64,000 bases of DNA from Gammaproteobacteria bacterium (GTDB lineage: Bacteria; Pseudomonadota; Gammaproteobacteria; JACKNK01), in contig JACKNK010000001.1 in the NCBI GenBank assembly GCA_024234955.1, forward strand, positions 806,001-870,000, written 5' to 3'. The notes beneath the pieces were generated by a model. It did no database searches, had not been told where the DNA came from, and saw only the letters and a list, made by a program, of their open reading frames with translations. Positions 23,899 to 33,284 of this stretch are shown here, one piece after another. Positions within the stretch are counted from its first letter, which is position 1; each line of letters begins with the position of its first letter. The translations under genes were made by a program, and so were the position numbers.

Positions 23899-25638
23899 AT
23901 GCCAACCTCTTTAAGAATTTCCGTCGGCCAGTGTTCCGACAAAGGGCGCAAGGCGCTCAACCAGGATTTCCATGGGACGCTCATACCCGGCGCCCCGTTG
24001 CTCGTTTCAAAAGGTGCTTCCGTCGCACTCGCGGATGGCATCAGTACCAGTGAAGTCAGCCAGATCGCGAGCGAGACGGCAGTCAAGAGCTTCATTGAGG
24101 ATTATTACGCCACCTCGGAAGCCTTATCGGTTAAAACCTCTGCGCAAGAAGTCTTGCGTGCGATCAACTCCTGGCTTTACGCGCAGACCCGCCAAGGCCC
24201 CCACGGTCATGAACTCGATCGGGGTTATGTCTGCACCTTCAGCGCGTTGGTGATCAAATCGACTACCGCGCACTTGTTCCACGTCGGCGACGCCCGCATC
24301 TGCTATCTGAGCGGAGATCGACTCGAATCGCTGACCGACGATCACCGGCTTTGGGTCACTCCGGACAAGAGTTACCTGAGTCGTGCCCTGGGCATGCGCG
24401 AACGGCTCGAGATCGACTATCAGTCCTATACCGTCGAGCAGAATGACACCCTGATCCTGATGACCGACGGCGTCTACGAGTTCGCAAGTGATGCGGTCAT
24501 TGCCGCCGCGATCCATGAACACCCCGACGACCTCGACCTGGCGGCTCGCCAGATCGTCGACAAGGCGATCGAAAACGGCAGCGACGACAATCTGACCATC
24601 CAGATCGTGCGCGTTGACCAGCTTCCCAATCAGGATCTGGGCGAATTATCTCAACAGGCCGCCCACCTTCCGTTTCCACCCGAATTGAGCGCGCGCATGA
24701 TCTTCGACGGCTACGAGATCGTGCGCGAGGTCCACAACAGCCACCGCAGTCACCTTTATCTGGCCATCGACCAGGAAAGCGGCGACCAGGTCATCCTGAA
24801 AATTCCCTCCATCGAACTGCGCAACGATGCCGATTACATCGAACATTTCCTGACGGAAGAATGGGTCGCGCGACGTATCGAAAACGCACACGTACTTAAA
24901 GCTGGCGACCCCACCCGCAAACGCAATTTTCTCTATGTCGTGACCGAATACATTGACGGCCAGACGCTCGCCCAATGGATGCACGACCACCCGAACCCGG
25001 AGTTGGAAAAAGTCCGCGACATCATCGAACAGATCGCACGGGGCCTGCGCGCTCTGCACCGACAGGAGATGATCCACCAGGACCTGCGCCCACAGAACGT
25101 CATGATCGATCATCAGGGCACCGTAAAGCTGATCGATTTCGGTTCGGTCAAGGTCGCCGGCATTGCCGAGATGCGTCGTGGCGCCGGCAACGAAAACATC
25201 CTCGGCACCGCCCAATACGCCGCCCCGGAATACTTCATCGGCGAACCCGGAACGGCGCGCTCAGACTTGTTCTCGCTCGGCGTAATCGCTTACCAGATGC
25301 TTTCAGGTCGCCTGCCCTACGGCACCGACGTGGCCAAGGCGACCAGCCGCGCCGCACAGAAGAAGCTGCGATATCGCTCAGTCCGTGACGGCGAACGGTC
25401 CATTCCGGCTTGGGTAGACAGCACGCTGCGCAAGGCCGTCGATCCCAACCCGGCGGATCGATATGCCCTGCTCTCGGAATTCACCTTCGACCTGCGCCAT
25501 CCCAATACCCATCCCAGCGATACCGCCAACGCGCCGCTTCTGGAACGGAACCCGTTGGTGTTCTGGAAGGGGCTCTCACTCGTTCTGTTCGCTGTGATTG
25601 TGGCGCTGCTGGCTACGCATCCGGCGATTCATTCCTGA
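23899..25638 (+). CDS. Fused PP2C phosphatase / Ser-Thr protein kinase, membrane-anchored
   Basis: 579 residues. Residues 1-245 are a PP2C phosphatase: SDKGRKALNQDFHG, ALADGIST, HVGDARICYL and SDDNLTIQIV supply the metal-binding aspartates. Residues ~265-540 are a Hanks-type kinase: VAIK-like lysine K301 (VILKIPS), catalytic loop HQDLRPQN with D395, IDFGS with D413, and AAPEYF. One membrane helix at ~553-573 anchors the end. All key residues of both domains are present, so both activities are plausible. Similar bifunctional proteins are encoded beside nitrite/formate transporters in nitrate assimilation loci of other proteobacteria. Its targets are unknown; the transporter next door is the obvious candidate. 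cynS follows after 34 nt. Confidence 0.92.
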   Translation: MPTSLRISVGQCSDKGRKALNQDFHGTLIPGAPLLVSKGASVALADGISTSEVSQIASETAVKSFIEDYYATSEALSVKTSAQEVLRAINSWLYAQTRQGPHGHELDRGYVCTFSALVIKSTTAHLFHVGDARICYLSGDRLESLTDDHRLWVTPDKSYLSRALGMRERLEIDYQSYTVEQNDTLILMTDGVYEFASDAVIAAAIHEHPDDLDLAARQIVDKAIENGSDDNLTIQIVRVDQLPNQDLGELSQQAAHLPFPPELSARMIFDGYEIVREVHNSHRSHLYLAIDQESGDQVILKIPSIELRNDADYIEHFLTEEWVARRIENAHVLKAGDPTRKRNFLYVVTEYIDGQTLAQWMHDHPNPELEKVRDIIEQIARGLRALHRQEMIHQDLRPQNVMIDHQGTVKLIDFGSVKVAGIAEMRRGAGNENILGTAQYAAPEYFIGEPGTARSDLFSLGVIAYQMLSGRLPYGTDVAKATSRAAQKKLRYRSVRDGERSIPAWVDSTLRKAVDPNPADRYALLSEFTFDLRHPNTHPSDTANAPLLERNPLVFWKGLSLVLFAVIVALLATHPAIHS

Positions 25639-25672
25639 GCTTCCAAGCTCACCCGTCACCTGGAGATCGACC

Positions 25673-26113
25673 ATGACCAAGATCGAAATGACCGAAGCCA
25701 TCATCACCGCCAAGACGGCCTCCGGGCTGGGTTGGGAGCAAATCGCCGAGCAGGTCGGCCTGGCCCCGGTATTTCTCACCTCCGCCTGTCTCGGCATGAA
25801 CAGCCTGAAACCCGAATACGCCGACAAAGTCTGTGCCGTTCTTGCTCTGCCGGCAGAGGTCTCTACTGCACTCCAAGCCTTCCCGCACAAGAGCTGGGAC
25901 AAGCAGGTTCCGACCGACCCGGTGATCTATCGCTGGTACGAGATCGTCGGCGTTTACGGCGAAACCATCAAAGAATTGATCCACGAGAAGTTCGGCGACG
26001 GCATCATGTCCGCCATCGACTTCACCATGCACATCGATAAAGAAGAAAACCCCGCCGGAGACCGGGTAAAGGTCTCAATGAGCGGCAAGTTCCTGCCGTA
26101 CAAGAGTTGGTAA
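25673..26113 (+). CDS. cynS: Cyanate hydratase (cyanase)
   Basis: 146-residue enzyme converting cyanate and bicarbonate to ammonia and CO2. The catalytic triad of E. coli cyanase (R96, E99, S122) is matched by R87, E90 and S113 with identical spacing, in PVIYRWYEIVGVYGETIKEL and GDGIMSAIDF. Nine residues shorter at the N-terminus than E. coli CynS. Start ATG 25673 is preceded by GGAG. It shares the operon with the FNT channel and the PP2C/kinase; no CynR-type regulator is seen, and control by the ANTAR-like leader would link it to nitrogen status. Confidence 0.97.
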   Translation: MTKIEMTEAIITAKTASGLGWEQIAEQVGLAPVFLTSACLGMNSLKPEYADKVCAVLALPAEVSTALQAFPHKSWDKQVPTDPVIYRWYEIVGVYGETIKELIHEKFGDGIMSAIDFTMHIDKEENPAGDRVKVSMSGKFLPYKSW

Positions 26114-26134
26114 GCCATCCACGTTTTTTGCACA

Positions 26135-26206
26135 CAGGAGCGACTTCAGTCTCGAGCCGCGCAAGTTCAACGGCGTTCACGGACGAAGCCGCTCCTACGC
26201 GGCTCG
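26135..26206. repeat. REP-like palindromic repeat
   Basis: Arm AGGAGCGACTTC (26136-26147) pairs with GAAGCCGCTCCT (26185-26196), 11 of 12. A second pair CGAGCCGC (26153-26160) / GCGGCTCG (26199-26206) overlaps it. The GTAGGAGCGGCTTC-type core is a well-known dispersed palindrome in gammaproteobacteria. It follows cynS and could stabilise or end that mRNA. The rest of the 26114-26357 gap shows nothing else. Confidence 0.6.
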
Positions 26207-26357
26207 GCCCACATTCATCGACCCCGAATCCAACCGATCATTCGCGCCAGCGGTTCATCGCAGACCGGTGAGAAATCCCGATCAAGCTGAAAGCCAGGCG
26301 CCGTTATCGTCGCTCGTTCCCAAACAATCGTCATGAAGACCCGGCAACCGGGAGTAA

Positions 26358-27593
26358 TCACTGTTTGGTGAACACATGTTGAAGGACACGAACCATTTCC
26401 CGCGCCTGCTTTTCCCGGGAATAGCGTGGAGCCGCAGCACCACTGACCTTGGCTAAAGCAGCCAATCGCTCCGGGTCCTCCGCCAGCGCCAGTATTGCAT
26501 TGGCCAGGTCTTGCGGAGACTCTGCCGGCACACACACACCTGCGCCTTCGGATGCGATGATGTCCCAGGCTTCGCCTTGCGGGGCTGCGAGAACAACCGG
26601 AAGCCCCATACCCATGGCCTCGAAAATCTTTGACGGAATCACCCCTGCAAAGACCGGGGAGTCTTTCAAATGCACCAGTGCGACATCGCAAAGCGCCCAA
26701 TACTCGGCCACCCTCTCCTTCGGCTGCACCGGTACGAAAACGACATTCCCTAACTGGCGCTCGTGTGCCTCCGACTCCAACGCTTTCCTCGCTGCACCGG
26801 TCCCCACGAACAGAAAGCGAATCTTTCGAGCCGAATCCGTGCGCAAGAGCAGTTCTGCAGAATCCAGCACCCGATTCAAGGCGTGTGCCATGCCGTGGGT
26901 ACCGATATAACCAATAACAAAACTGTTCTCCAGATCCAGCGACCGCACAAGATCGGGATCGGGTTCGCGGCGACCGTATCGAGGCAAATCAACACCGTTG
27001 CGGACGACATGGATCTTGTCGGTATCGATACCGCGAGAAACCAGATCGTCCCTGAACGCATAGGTCAGCGCCACAACCGCTGCCGAACGTCGGTAAAGAA
27101 ACAGCTCCAACCGCTCCAACATACGCAACATGGCACTGTCACGCATTGCACCGACAGCGGTAATCGACGCCGGCCACAGGTCACCCAGTTCAAACACAAA
27201 CGGCTTCCGACGCACCCCGGCTAACGCCCAACCTGCGACCGCCGCAAAGAATTGGGGCGACGTCGCCACCACAACGTCGGGCCGCTTCTGAAATAAACCG
27301 GCAATGAACGCGGTGACCATAAATGAAAGAAAGTCGACGATCCGAGCCGAAAATCCTTCATTTGCTGCAATAAAGGTCTTTACCCGGACAACGCGAATTC
27401 CTTCCATCTCTTCAGTCTGGTACCAACGGTTTCGGTATCCCGGATACACCGTCCCCTGAGGAAAATTGGGCGCACAGGTCAAAATCGTTACGCGGTGTCC
27501 CCACTGCACCCAATATCGGGCACGTTCAAACACACGAGTGGCAGAGGCATTTGTCTCCGGCGGAAAATTCTCGGTCAGAAAAAGAATGTGCAT
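26358..27593 (-). CDS. Glycosyltransferase family 4 (WbuB-like)
   Basis: 411 residues from the ATG at 27593, which overlaps the stop of the preceding gene in TGATG. A longer frame from 27650 is unlikely because MHILFLTENFPPETNASATR is the classical GT4 start. GT-B fold: N-terminal acceptor half, then a nucleotide-sugar half with FVIGYIGTHGMAHAL and the E(x7)E stretch in PSKIFEAMGMGLPVVL near residue 330. It probably transfers an N-acetylated amino sugar during O-antigen or exopolysaccharide assembly at the cytoplasmic face, as WbuB-type enzymes do. The donor is not known. Confidence 0.85.
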   Translation of the reverse strand: MHILFLTENFPPETNASATRVFERARYWVQWGHRVTILTCAPNFPQGTVYPGYRNRWYQTEEMEGIRVVRVKTFIAANEGFSARIVDFLSFMVTAFIAGLFQKRPDVVVATSPQFFAAVAGWALAGVRRKPFVFELGDLWPASITAVGAMRDSAMLRMLERLELFLYRRSAAVVALTYAFRDDLVSRGIDTDKIHVVRNGVDLPRYGRREPDPDLVRSLDLENSFVIGYIGTHGMAHALNRVLDSAELLLRTDSARKIRFLFVGTGAARKALESEAHERQLGNVVFVPVQPKERVAEYWALCDVALVHLKDSPVFAGVIPSKIFEAMGMGLPVVLAAPQGEAWDIIASEGAGVCVPAESPQDLANAILALAEDPERLAALAKVSGAAAPRYSREKQAREMVRVLQHVFTKQ

Positions 27594-29239
27594 CAGCACA
27601 CCATTTCCCAGTTCAAGGTCATTTCGATTCGAATCGGCAAGTTGCCGCAACCTCCTGCGACGACAACCTGGGCAGGGAGCGTCAACCCGAATTCCGGATG
27701 ATAGGCATAGTCTTCGCTACGGCATGACAGTGGCCCCGACAAGCGCAGGGACAGAACCGAGCCATCGCCATCGCTGAGCATCAATTCCTTGTTGTCCGCC
27801 TCGGTTACCACCCAATCCGGATGCAGATGAATCCGAACTTCATACTCATGTTTGCCGGCCCCTTCCAGCTCGTCGATCACGGTCAATTGCCCGCTTTCCA
27901 GAGACCAATAACGCCTATGGATGGGTGAACCAGGAAGATACGCGTAGCCATCATGCCCTGCCGCCGCCTCGACCCGGTCGCCAATGACTGCGTAGTGCGG
28001 ATTCAACACCCGGGCACGCCGGCCTACTCGGAACGCGGAATAGACCTCGGATGAATCCTTGCCATCAATACAGATCGTATTGTGGGCGCGGGTACCCCGT
28101 TCCCACTGACGTGTACCGCCGGAGGCGTACCCGGATACCCCGGTATCGACAATCACACGTCGACCATTCACTGAGAACTCATAACCCAGCGTATCGGCAT
28201 GACCATGCGCGGGAAGGTAATCCGGGCCAAGCATCGCCATGTCTGCGAACAGCGTGGCGTCATCACGCTGCAAGCGGACATAGCCCGTATCCCGCAGGAA
28301 TCGATTACCGATCGCGGCAAGGGGACCGAACTTAAGGCCCATATCCCGCGCGTAGCTGATCAATGCCTCCGGTGACGCCGAGATGCCGATCGCTGCGTCA
28401 TTGAACAAAACGATTTCACCATCGGGGTGTGACATCACCGCGAGCCACTCGACCATGCGCGAAGCCGTCTCCACCCAGGGCGAGGGTGGGATTTCCCCGG
28501 CAATTTTCATCGCCTGAATGAGATCGAGCATGCCTTCGAGAATTAGCCCTTGGTACATCGGACTTCGCTCAAAATGCCCCCCGTCGGGCAGGATCTGTTC
28601 ATCGAGCTCGCGGCCAAGCAGGGCCATACCCTGATCCCGCCAGGCGTCGGCTTCGTCCCCACAAAAAAAGCAAGATGCAAACACTAACGCCTTGGCATTC
28701 TCGAAGAGATGGTTACCGAGCAGATGATGTTCCAGACGTTGACGCAAGTAACGCACCTGGACCGCAAGACTGAACAGGATTCGTGCATCCATCTCGACCG
28801 GGTTACGCCACAACCACTTGATCCAGTTCACGATGCGCAGTGATAACGGATAGGGCTCCCAACCGGGTCCGAGACCGGGTGGATTCTCGCTTATCCAGCG
28901 AAACAGCAGCGCTCGGTGCCAATCGCGTCGATCCGCAGATGATTCGGCGTTGAGGTCCTCAAAATAATGGAGGTTGTAGACCCATAATCGATCCCAATCG
29001 TGCCGATTCCAGTCCTGCGCGGATGCCAAGCAGCGCGATTGATTCAGAAACCGAAAACAATGTGGGCCGATCAGACTCGCTCGATGCGCTGCCCAGTCAA
29101 TTGAACGCTCCTTCGCCGTTCGTATGGGCGGTGCCGACCGCAGATCCGGTCGCACCCGACGTAACCGGAAGACAACGCGCCCCCATACCTGAACCCCCCG
29201 CAAATGACGGAGCGTCCGCCAAGTCCGGGCGAAATTCAA
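27593..29239 (-). CDS. Heparinase II/III-like (alginate lyase-type) protein
   Basis: 548 residues. The N-terminal alpha/alpha-toroid half (residues ~60-300, with the LWVYNLHYFEDL stretch) is followed by a beta-sandwich half with PAHGHADTLGYEF (catalytic-type His) and the RAHNTICIDG pattern. The family cleaves uronate-containing glycans by beta-elimination, but copies inside O-antigen and EPS clusters often lack a signal peptide, as here, and their role is unclear (editing of polymer or uronic acid handling). Overlaps its upstream partner by 4 nt and its downstream GT4 by one base. Confidence 0.82.
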   Translation of the reverse strand: MNFARTWRTLRHLRGVQVWGRVVFRLRRVRPDLRSAPPIRTAKERSIDWAAHRASLIGPHCFRFLNQSRCLASAQDWNRHDWDRLWVYNLHYFEDLNAESSADRRDWHRALLFRWISENPPGLGPGWEPYPLSLRIVNWIKWLWRNPVEMDARILFSLAVQVRYLRQRLEHHLLGNHLFENAKALVFASCFFCGDEADAWRDQGMALLGRELDEQILPDGGHFERSPMYQGLILEGMLDLIQAMKIAGEIPPSPWVETASRMVEWLAVMSHPDGEIVLFNDAAIGISASPEALISYARDMGLKFGPLAAIGNRFLRDTGYVRLQRDDATLFADMAMLGPDYLPAHGHADTLGYEFSVNGRRVIVDTGVSGYASGGTRQWERGTRAHNTICIDGKDSSEVYSAFRVGRRARVLNPHYAVIGDRVEAAAGHDGYAYLPGSPIHRRYWSLESGQLTVIDELEGAGKHEYEVRIHLHPDWVVTEADNKELMLSDGDGSVLSLRLSGPLSCRSEDYAYHPEFGLTLPAQVVVAGGCGNLPIRIEMTLNWEMVC

Positions 29240-31377
29240 TCGCGCACCTGATTGGCCAACTGCACGGATAAACGGCTCACTTCCATCAATTCATCAAACG
29301 CAATCGGCGCCGCCCCGCCGTCACGCAACGCACCCATGAAGGCAGCTACGCATTCCGAATTGCCCTTGTTCTGACGCATCAAGTTCATGCGCCGGAAACC
29401 GGGCCAGCCATATCCACGCAAGCGTCGAAAATTATCGAGTTGCAGGATGCGGCCCGCTGCAAACACCTCGAGACGTTCTTTTGGGAAAGACTTATGACCG
29501 TTGGCGAGGTAATGCACGGTGCCCATGGATCCATCTTCGAACGCAAGCAGAATACTCACCTTATCGTCGCGGACCGCTACCCCGGGTACCCGGCCAACAG
29601 CCATGACCTCTGCCCGAGAGATCGGCGCACCCGCCAAGTGACGGAACAGGTCAATAAAGTGGCAAGCTTCGCCAATCAAGCGTCCGCCACCAATCATGAA
29701 ATCCTGGGTCCAGTGATCTGCGGGTATTTCTCCGGCATTCACCGTCATGACAAACACTTTCGGCTCAGAAACTCCATCAAGCAGGGTCTTGATCTTCTCG
29801 ATCTGGGGCGCAAAGCGCCTATTAAAACCGACCATAAGCATCGGTTTCCCGCCATCCCGAGTCCGCGCTGTGGCATAACTGGCCTCGATCGCATCGAGTT
29901 CATCCAACGTAAGTGCCAACGGCTTCTCGACGAACACATGTTTTCCGGCATCAAGAGCCGTACAGACCTGGCGCGCATGCGCGTCGTGACGGGTGACGAT
30001 CACCACAGTGTCGCTTTCCAGGTCAGTCAGGCACTCTGCAGTGTCGGTACGCGCCTCGGAAATCCCGTGCTTCCTCGCTGCAAGCACAGCGCTGACGCCC
30101 GCGCCGGAAACAACCGAAACGAGTTGCGCGTCAGCTGCCTTGAACGCAGGAATCAACACCCGCATGCCGTAATTTCCGGCTCCAAGCACTGCCAGACGCG
30201 GTTCCCCTTTGGCCCTGCCCGAAACACGATCATCGGAAACCCGCAGGCGCCGAGACGGCATTACGGCATCTCCGGATACATATTGGAGAACGATCCCCAA
30301 AGGGTTGCCCAGACGCAGGAGCTCATAAGCGTCGGCCGCCTTTTCCAAGTCGTGCCGGGACGTGATCAGGGGGGCAACATCGATGGCGCCAGCCGCCAAC
30401 ATATCTAGGACCGCTTCAAAATTCCGTTGCTCGGTCCAGCGGACAAAGCCAAGCGGATAGTCCTGTCCCTGCTCCTCGTAAAGCGGATCGTATCGACCTG
30501 GCCCGTATGAGCAGGACACCTGAAAACTCAGCTCCTTGGTGTAGAAATCCGCACGCGACAGCGCCAGCCCCGCGACCCCCACCAACACGATACGCCCCCG
30601 CTGACGGCTCATCTGGGCGGCCTGATGCATGGGTTCGCTGCTGTCCGTGGAAGCAGTCACCAATACCGCATCGACACCACGCCCCCGCGAGAATGCCCGT
30701 GCCACAGCGACCGGATCCTCCCCGGCCTGGGGATTGCAGACCTCAGCACCGAACCTCCGGGCCAGATCGAGTTTGTCGGCATGAAAGTCGATACCCAACA
30801 CCCGGCATCCCTGAGCTTTCAGTAACTGCACGGTTAGCAGACCGATCAGGCCAAGTCCGATCACCACCACGCTTTCACCGAGCGTCGGTGCCGCTAGCCG
30901 CATGCCCTGCAGGGCGATCGCGCCCATGACTGTGAACACCGCATCCTCATCAGTTACCGAGTCTGGAATGCGTGCACAGAGGTTACGCGGAACAAGGACA
31001 TATTCAGCGTGACGGCCATTCGAAGCGACCCGATCTCCCACCTGAAAATCATCCACACCGACCCCGACCGCATCGACCACGCCGACATTGCAGTAACCCA
31101 TTGGAAGCGGCTGATCAAGCTTGCTTTTCACAGCCTCCAATGTTGGCATCAAGCCATCTGTGCGGACCTTGTCCAGCACCATCCGCACCTTATCGGGTTG
31201 TTGCCTCGCCTTATCCAGAAGATTCGCATGGCCGAATTCAACTAACATCCGCTCTGTCCCGGCAGAAACCAGGGTACGCGTCGTTCGTATGAGCAAATGG
31301 CCGGGGCGCACCCCGGGGCAAGGAACGTCTTCAAGCCGGGTCTGACCAGATGAAAGATCCTGAAGTACCTGTTTCAT
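29236..31377 (-). CDS. Two-domain oxidoreductase: MDR alcohol dehydrogenase-like plus Gfo/Idh/MocA
   Basis: 713 residues from ATG 31377 (MKQVLQDLSSGQTRLEDVPC); upstream in-frame codons look non-coding. Residues 1-350 are a medium-chain dehydrogenase domain with VVVIGLGLIGLLTVQLLKA (NAD-binding) and GYCNVGVV. Residues ~375-713 are a Gfo/Idh/MocA domain with LAVLGAGNYGMRVLIPA and the EKP motif (VFVEKPLALTLDEL). The fused form is common beside heparinase-like genes in polysaccharide loci and probably oxidises or reduces a sugar or polyol intermediate. Substrate unknown. ATGA overlap with the heparinase gene. Confidence 0.85.
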   Translation of the reverse strand: MKQVLQDLSSGQTRLEDVPCPGVRPGHLLIRTTRTLVSAGTERMLVEFGHANLLDKARQQPDKVRMVLDKVRTDGLMPTLEAVKSKLDQPLPMGYCNVGVVDAVGVGVDDFQVGDRVASNGRHAEYVLVPRNLCARIPDSVTDEDAVFTVMGAIALQGMRLAAPTLGESVVVIGLGLIGLLTVQLLKAQGCRVLGIDFHADKLDLARRFGAEVCNPQAGEDPVAVARAFSRGRGVDAVLVTASTDSSEPMHQAAQMSRQRGRIVLVGVAGLALSRADFYTKELSFQVSCSYGPGRYDPLYEEQGQDYPLGFVRWTEQRNFEAVLDMLAAGAIDVAPLITSRHDLEKAADAYELLRLGNPLGIVLQYVSGDAVMPSRRLRVSDDRVSGRAKGEPRLAVLGAGNYGMRVLIPAFKAADAQLVSVVSGAGVSAVLAARKHGISEARTDTAECLTDLESDTVVIVTRHDAHARQVCTALDAGKHVFVEKPLALTLDELDAIEASYATARTRDGGKPMLMVGFNRRFAPQIEKIKTLLDGVSEPKVFVMTVNAGEIPADHWTQDFMIGGGRLIGEACHFIDLFRHLAGAPISRAEVMAVGRVPGVAVRDDKVSILLAFEDGSMGTVHYLANGHKSFPKERLEVFAAGRILQLDNFRRLRGYGWPGFRRMNLMRQNKGNSECVAAFMGALRDGGAAPIAFDELMEVSRLSVQLANQVRD

Positions 31378-31574
31378 GATGGGGTGTTTCGCTGAAAGGT
31401 GATCAGTTGTGCATGGCTCAGCGTTGTAAAGCCGTTGCAACACGCAAAAAAGGAACGGGCAGGAATCATGCTGGAGGCTTTGTCGCTTGACATTCCGAGC
31501 AGGCCCAGGTCGCTCAAATGCTAACACGCCGACCCTGTGGGCTCCGTCAATCCCGCAACGCATGAACCCGTTTA

Positions 31575-33284
31575 TCAATCGCTCGGCAAGACGCGTTCCA
31601 GACCGTCCAAAATCTCCGCAACGTGGCGATCCCACGTGAACGACCGTAAAGCCCGCCGTCGGGCTCTGACACCCAACTCAGCACGCAATGACGCATTCTC
31701 GACCAGACTGCGTATGGCCTGGACAAGCTGATCAACATCGCCAGGCTGAACCAAAACGGCACAAGCCTCTTCGGAGAGGTCGGTACCAGTACCAAGCCCA
31801 TCGACACCAGGCGAACCGGATAGCACCTCACCAATCTGATCGAGATCGCTGGCGATCACGGCACGTCCCATCGCAAGATATTCGAACAGCTTGGTCGGCG
31901 AACCAAAAAACCGAGTGTTGTCGCGGTTACGCACATGCGGTGACACAAATATATCGGACGCCGCCAGATACCCCACGGTATCCGCCTGCGGAAGCAATCC
32001 GGTCAATGTGTAAAGGGACTTGGGCACCATCTCGTCGAGAGTCCGCCGCACTTCCTGCATCTTCAGACCATCGCCTATGAGCAGGAAATGCACCTTGTTT
32101 TCCGAGACCCAGGCAGGCGCCGCAGTCGCGATCTGCTTGATGGCCTGCGCCAGGACCTCGGTTCCATGCCACTCACCAAAAGTACCGACAAAGGTGATGA
32201 CCAGGGCATCATTGGCCACCCCCAGCTTTGCCCGGTGTAAAGCTATTTCGGGAAAAGAAAACCGTTCCGCGTCGTAAATATCCGGATCGATACCATTTGG
32301 ATACACAACGACACGATCTGCTGAAACACCTTTGGCGAGCAGGTCGTCGCGCAGGACATCGGAAATCGTCACCACCAGATCTGCCTGCTGCAGACACACC
32401 CGTTCGGCCAGCTCCGCCACGCGTTCATAACGAAGCGGGCGCCCCCAATTTCGTGCTATCCAGACCTCGGATCCGTTGTATTCGATGATCAACGGGATTT
32501 TTAATTCCCGAGCCAGCACGAGCCCCGAATAATTGGCGACTGACATCCGCTGATAAATCAGATCTGGCGGATTTTCACGCATGCGCGGCAAGACCTGCGC
32601 GATAAAAGTGTGGTGAAACCGCCACAAATTCGCCTCCGCAGGAACGCCATATACTTTGGGTGCCTCTAACGCATGCACCGCCACCAGAGGATTGAGCATG
32701 ATCGGGGTTTCAGCCGAGTAGTAATCGACTTTTTTTCCAGCCCGGATCAAGCCATTTACCACGCCGGCAACGTGCCCGATCGATCCTCCGGCTTTCAGAC
32801 CCAGCCAGAGATTGGTCTTGAGATACGCGACCCGAGTCCGGCTTGGCAGATCGACATGCCGTCGTCCTGCACGCTCAAGCGCCTTAAGTTCCCGGTCACA
32901 ACGGCGCAGCACGTATTGACCGGAAATGCTTGCGGAAATCAGACCGAGCAGACCACGTAGCGCACCGATACGCGACAGTCGTCTTTCGCTCAGGTCAGCG
33001 CGAACCAGAATGATGAATGAGGCCCGGGTCACCGCCGCCATGCTGTGCAGGACCGGTAGTAAGGCAAGCCCATTGTCGTCTTCCATGGGCAGATAACACG
33101 TGCCGCTCTTGCCGATAAGTGTGGCCAACATACGACGCATTCCCAAACGTCGTAACTCCCCCAGATTCAGGTATTCGGGGACCACACCCACCGTAGATTC
33201 GAAGCGGTTACGGAACCCACTGGATAACGGGTATATCGTAATTGCGAAAACCATTGGTTTTCCGTGAGGCAAGGTGTCGCTCAT
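31575..33284 (-). CDS. Glycosyltransferase family 4 with N-terminal extension
   Basis: 569 residues. The first ~145 residues are an extra region, followed by the GT4 core: LKTNLWLGLKAGGSIGHVAG near residue 155, SEVWIARNWG, VVYPNGIDP, LVITFVGTFGEWHGTE, and GSPTKLFEYLAMGRAVIASD with the conserved E(x7)E-like pattern. Probably a cytoplasmic or peripheral enzyme that elongates the surface glycan. Start ATG 33284 overlaps the next upstream gene by 4 nt. The 197-nt gap to the oxidoreductase gene (31378-31574) shows no feature that I recognise. Confidence 0.83.
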   Translation of the reverse strand: MSDTLPHGKPMVFAITIYPLSSGFRNRFESTVGVVPEYLNLGELRRLGMRRMLATLIGKSGTCYLPMEDDNGLALLPVLHSMAAVTRASFIILVRADLSERRLSRIGALRGLLGLISASISGQYVLRRCDRELKALERAGRRHVDLPSRTRVAYLKTNLWLGLKAGGSIGHVAGVVNGLIRAGKKVDYYSAETPIMLNPLVAVHALEAPKVYGVPAEANLWRFHHTFIAQVLPRMRENPPDLIYQRMSVANYSGLVLARELKIPLIIEYNGSEVWIARNWGRPLRYERVAELAERVCLQQADLVVTISDVLRDDLLAKGVSADRVVVYPNGIDPDIYDAERFSFPEIALHRAKLGVANDALVITFVGTFGEWHGTEVLAQAIKQIATAAPAWVSENKVHFLLIGDGLKMQEVRRTLDEMVPKSLYTLTGLLPQADTVGYLAASDIFVSPHVRNRDNTRFFGSPTKLFEYLAMGRAVIASDLDQIGEVLSGSPGVDGLGTGTDLSEEACAVLVQPGDVDQLVQAIRSLVENASLRAELGVRARRRALRSFTWDRHVAEILDGLERVLPSD

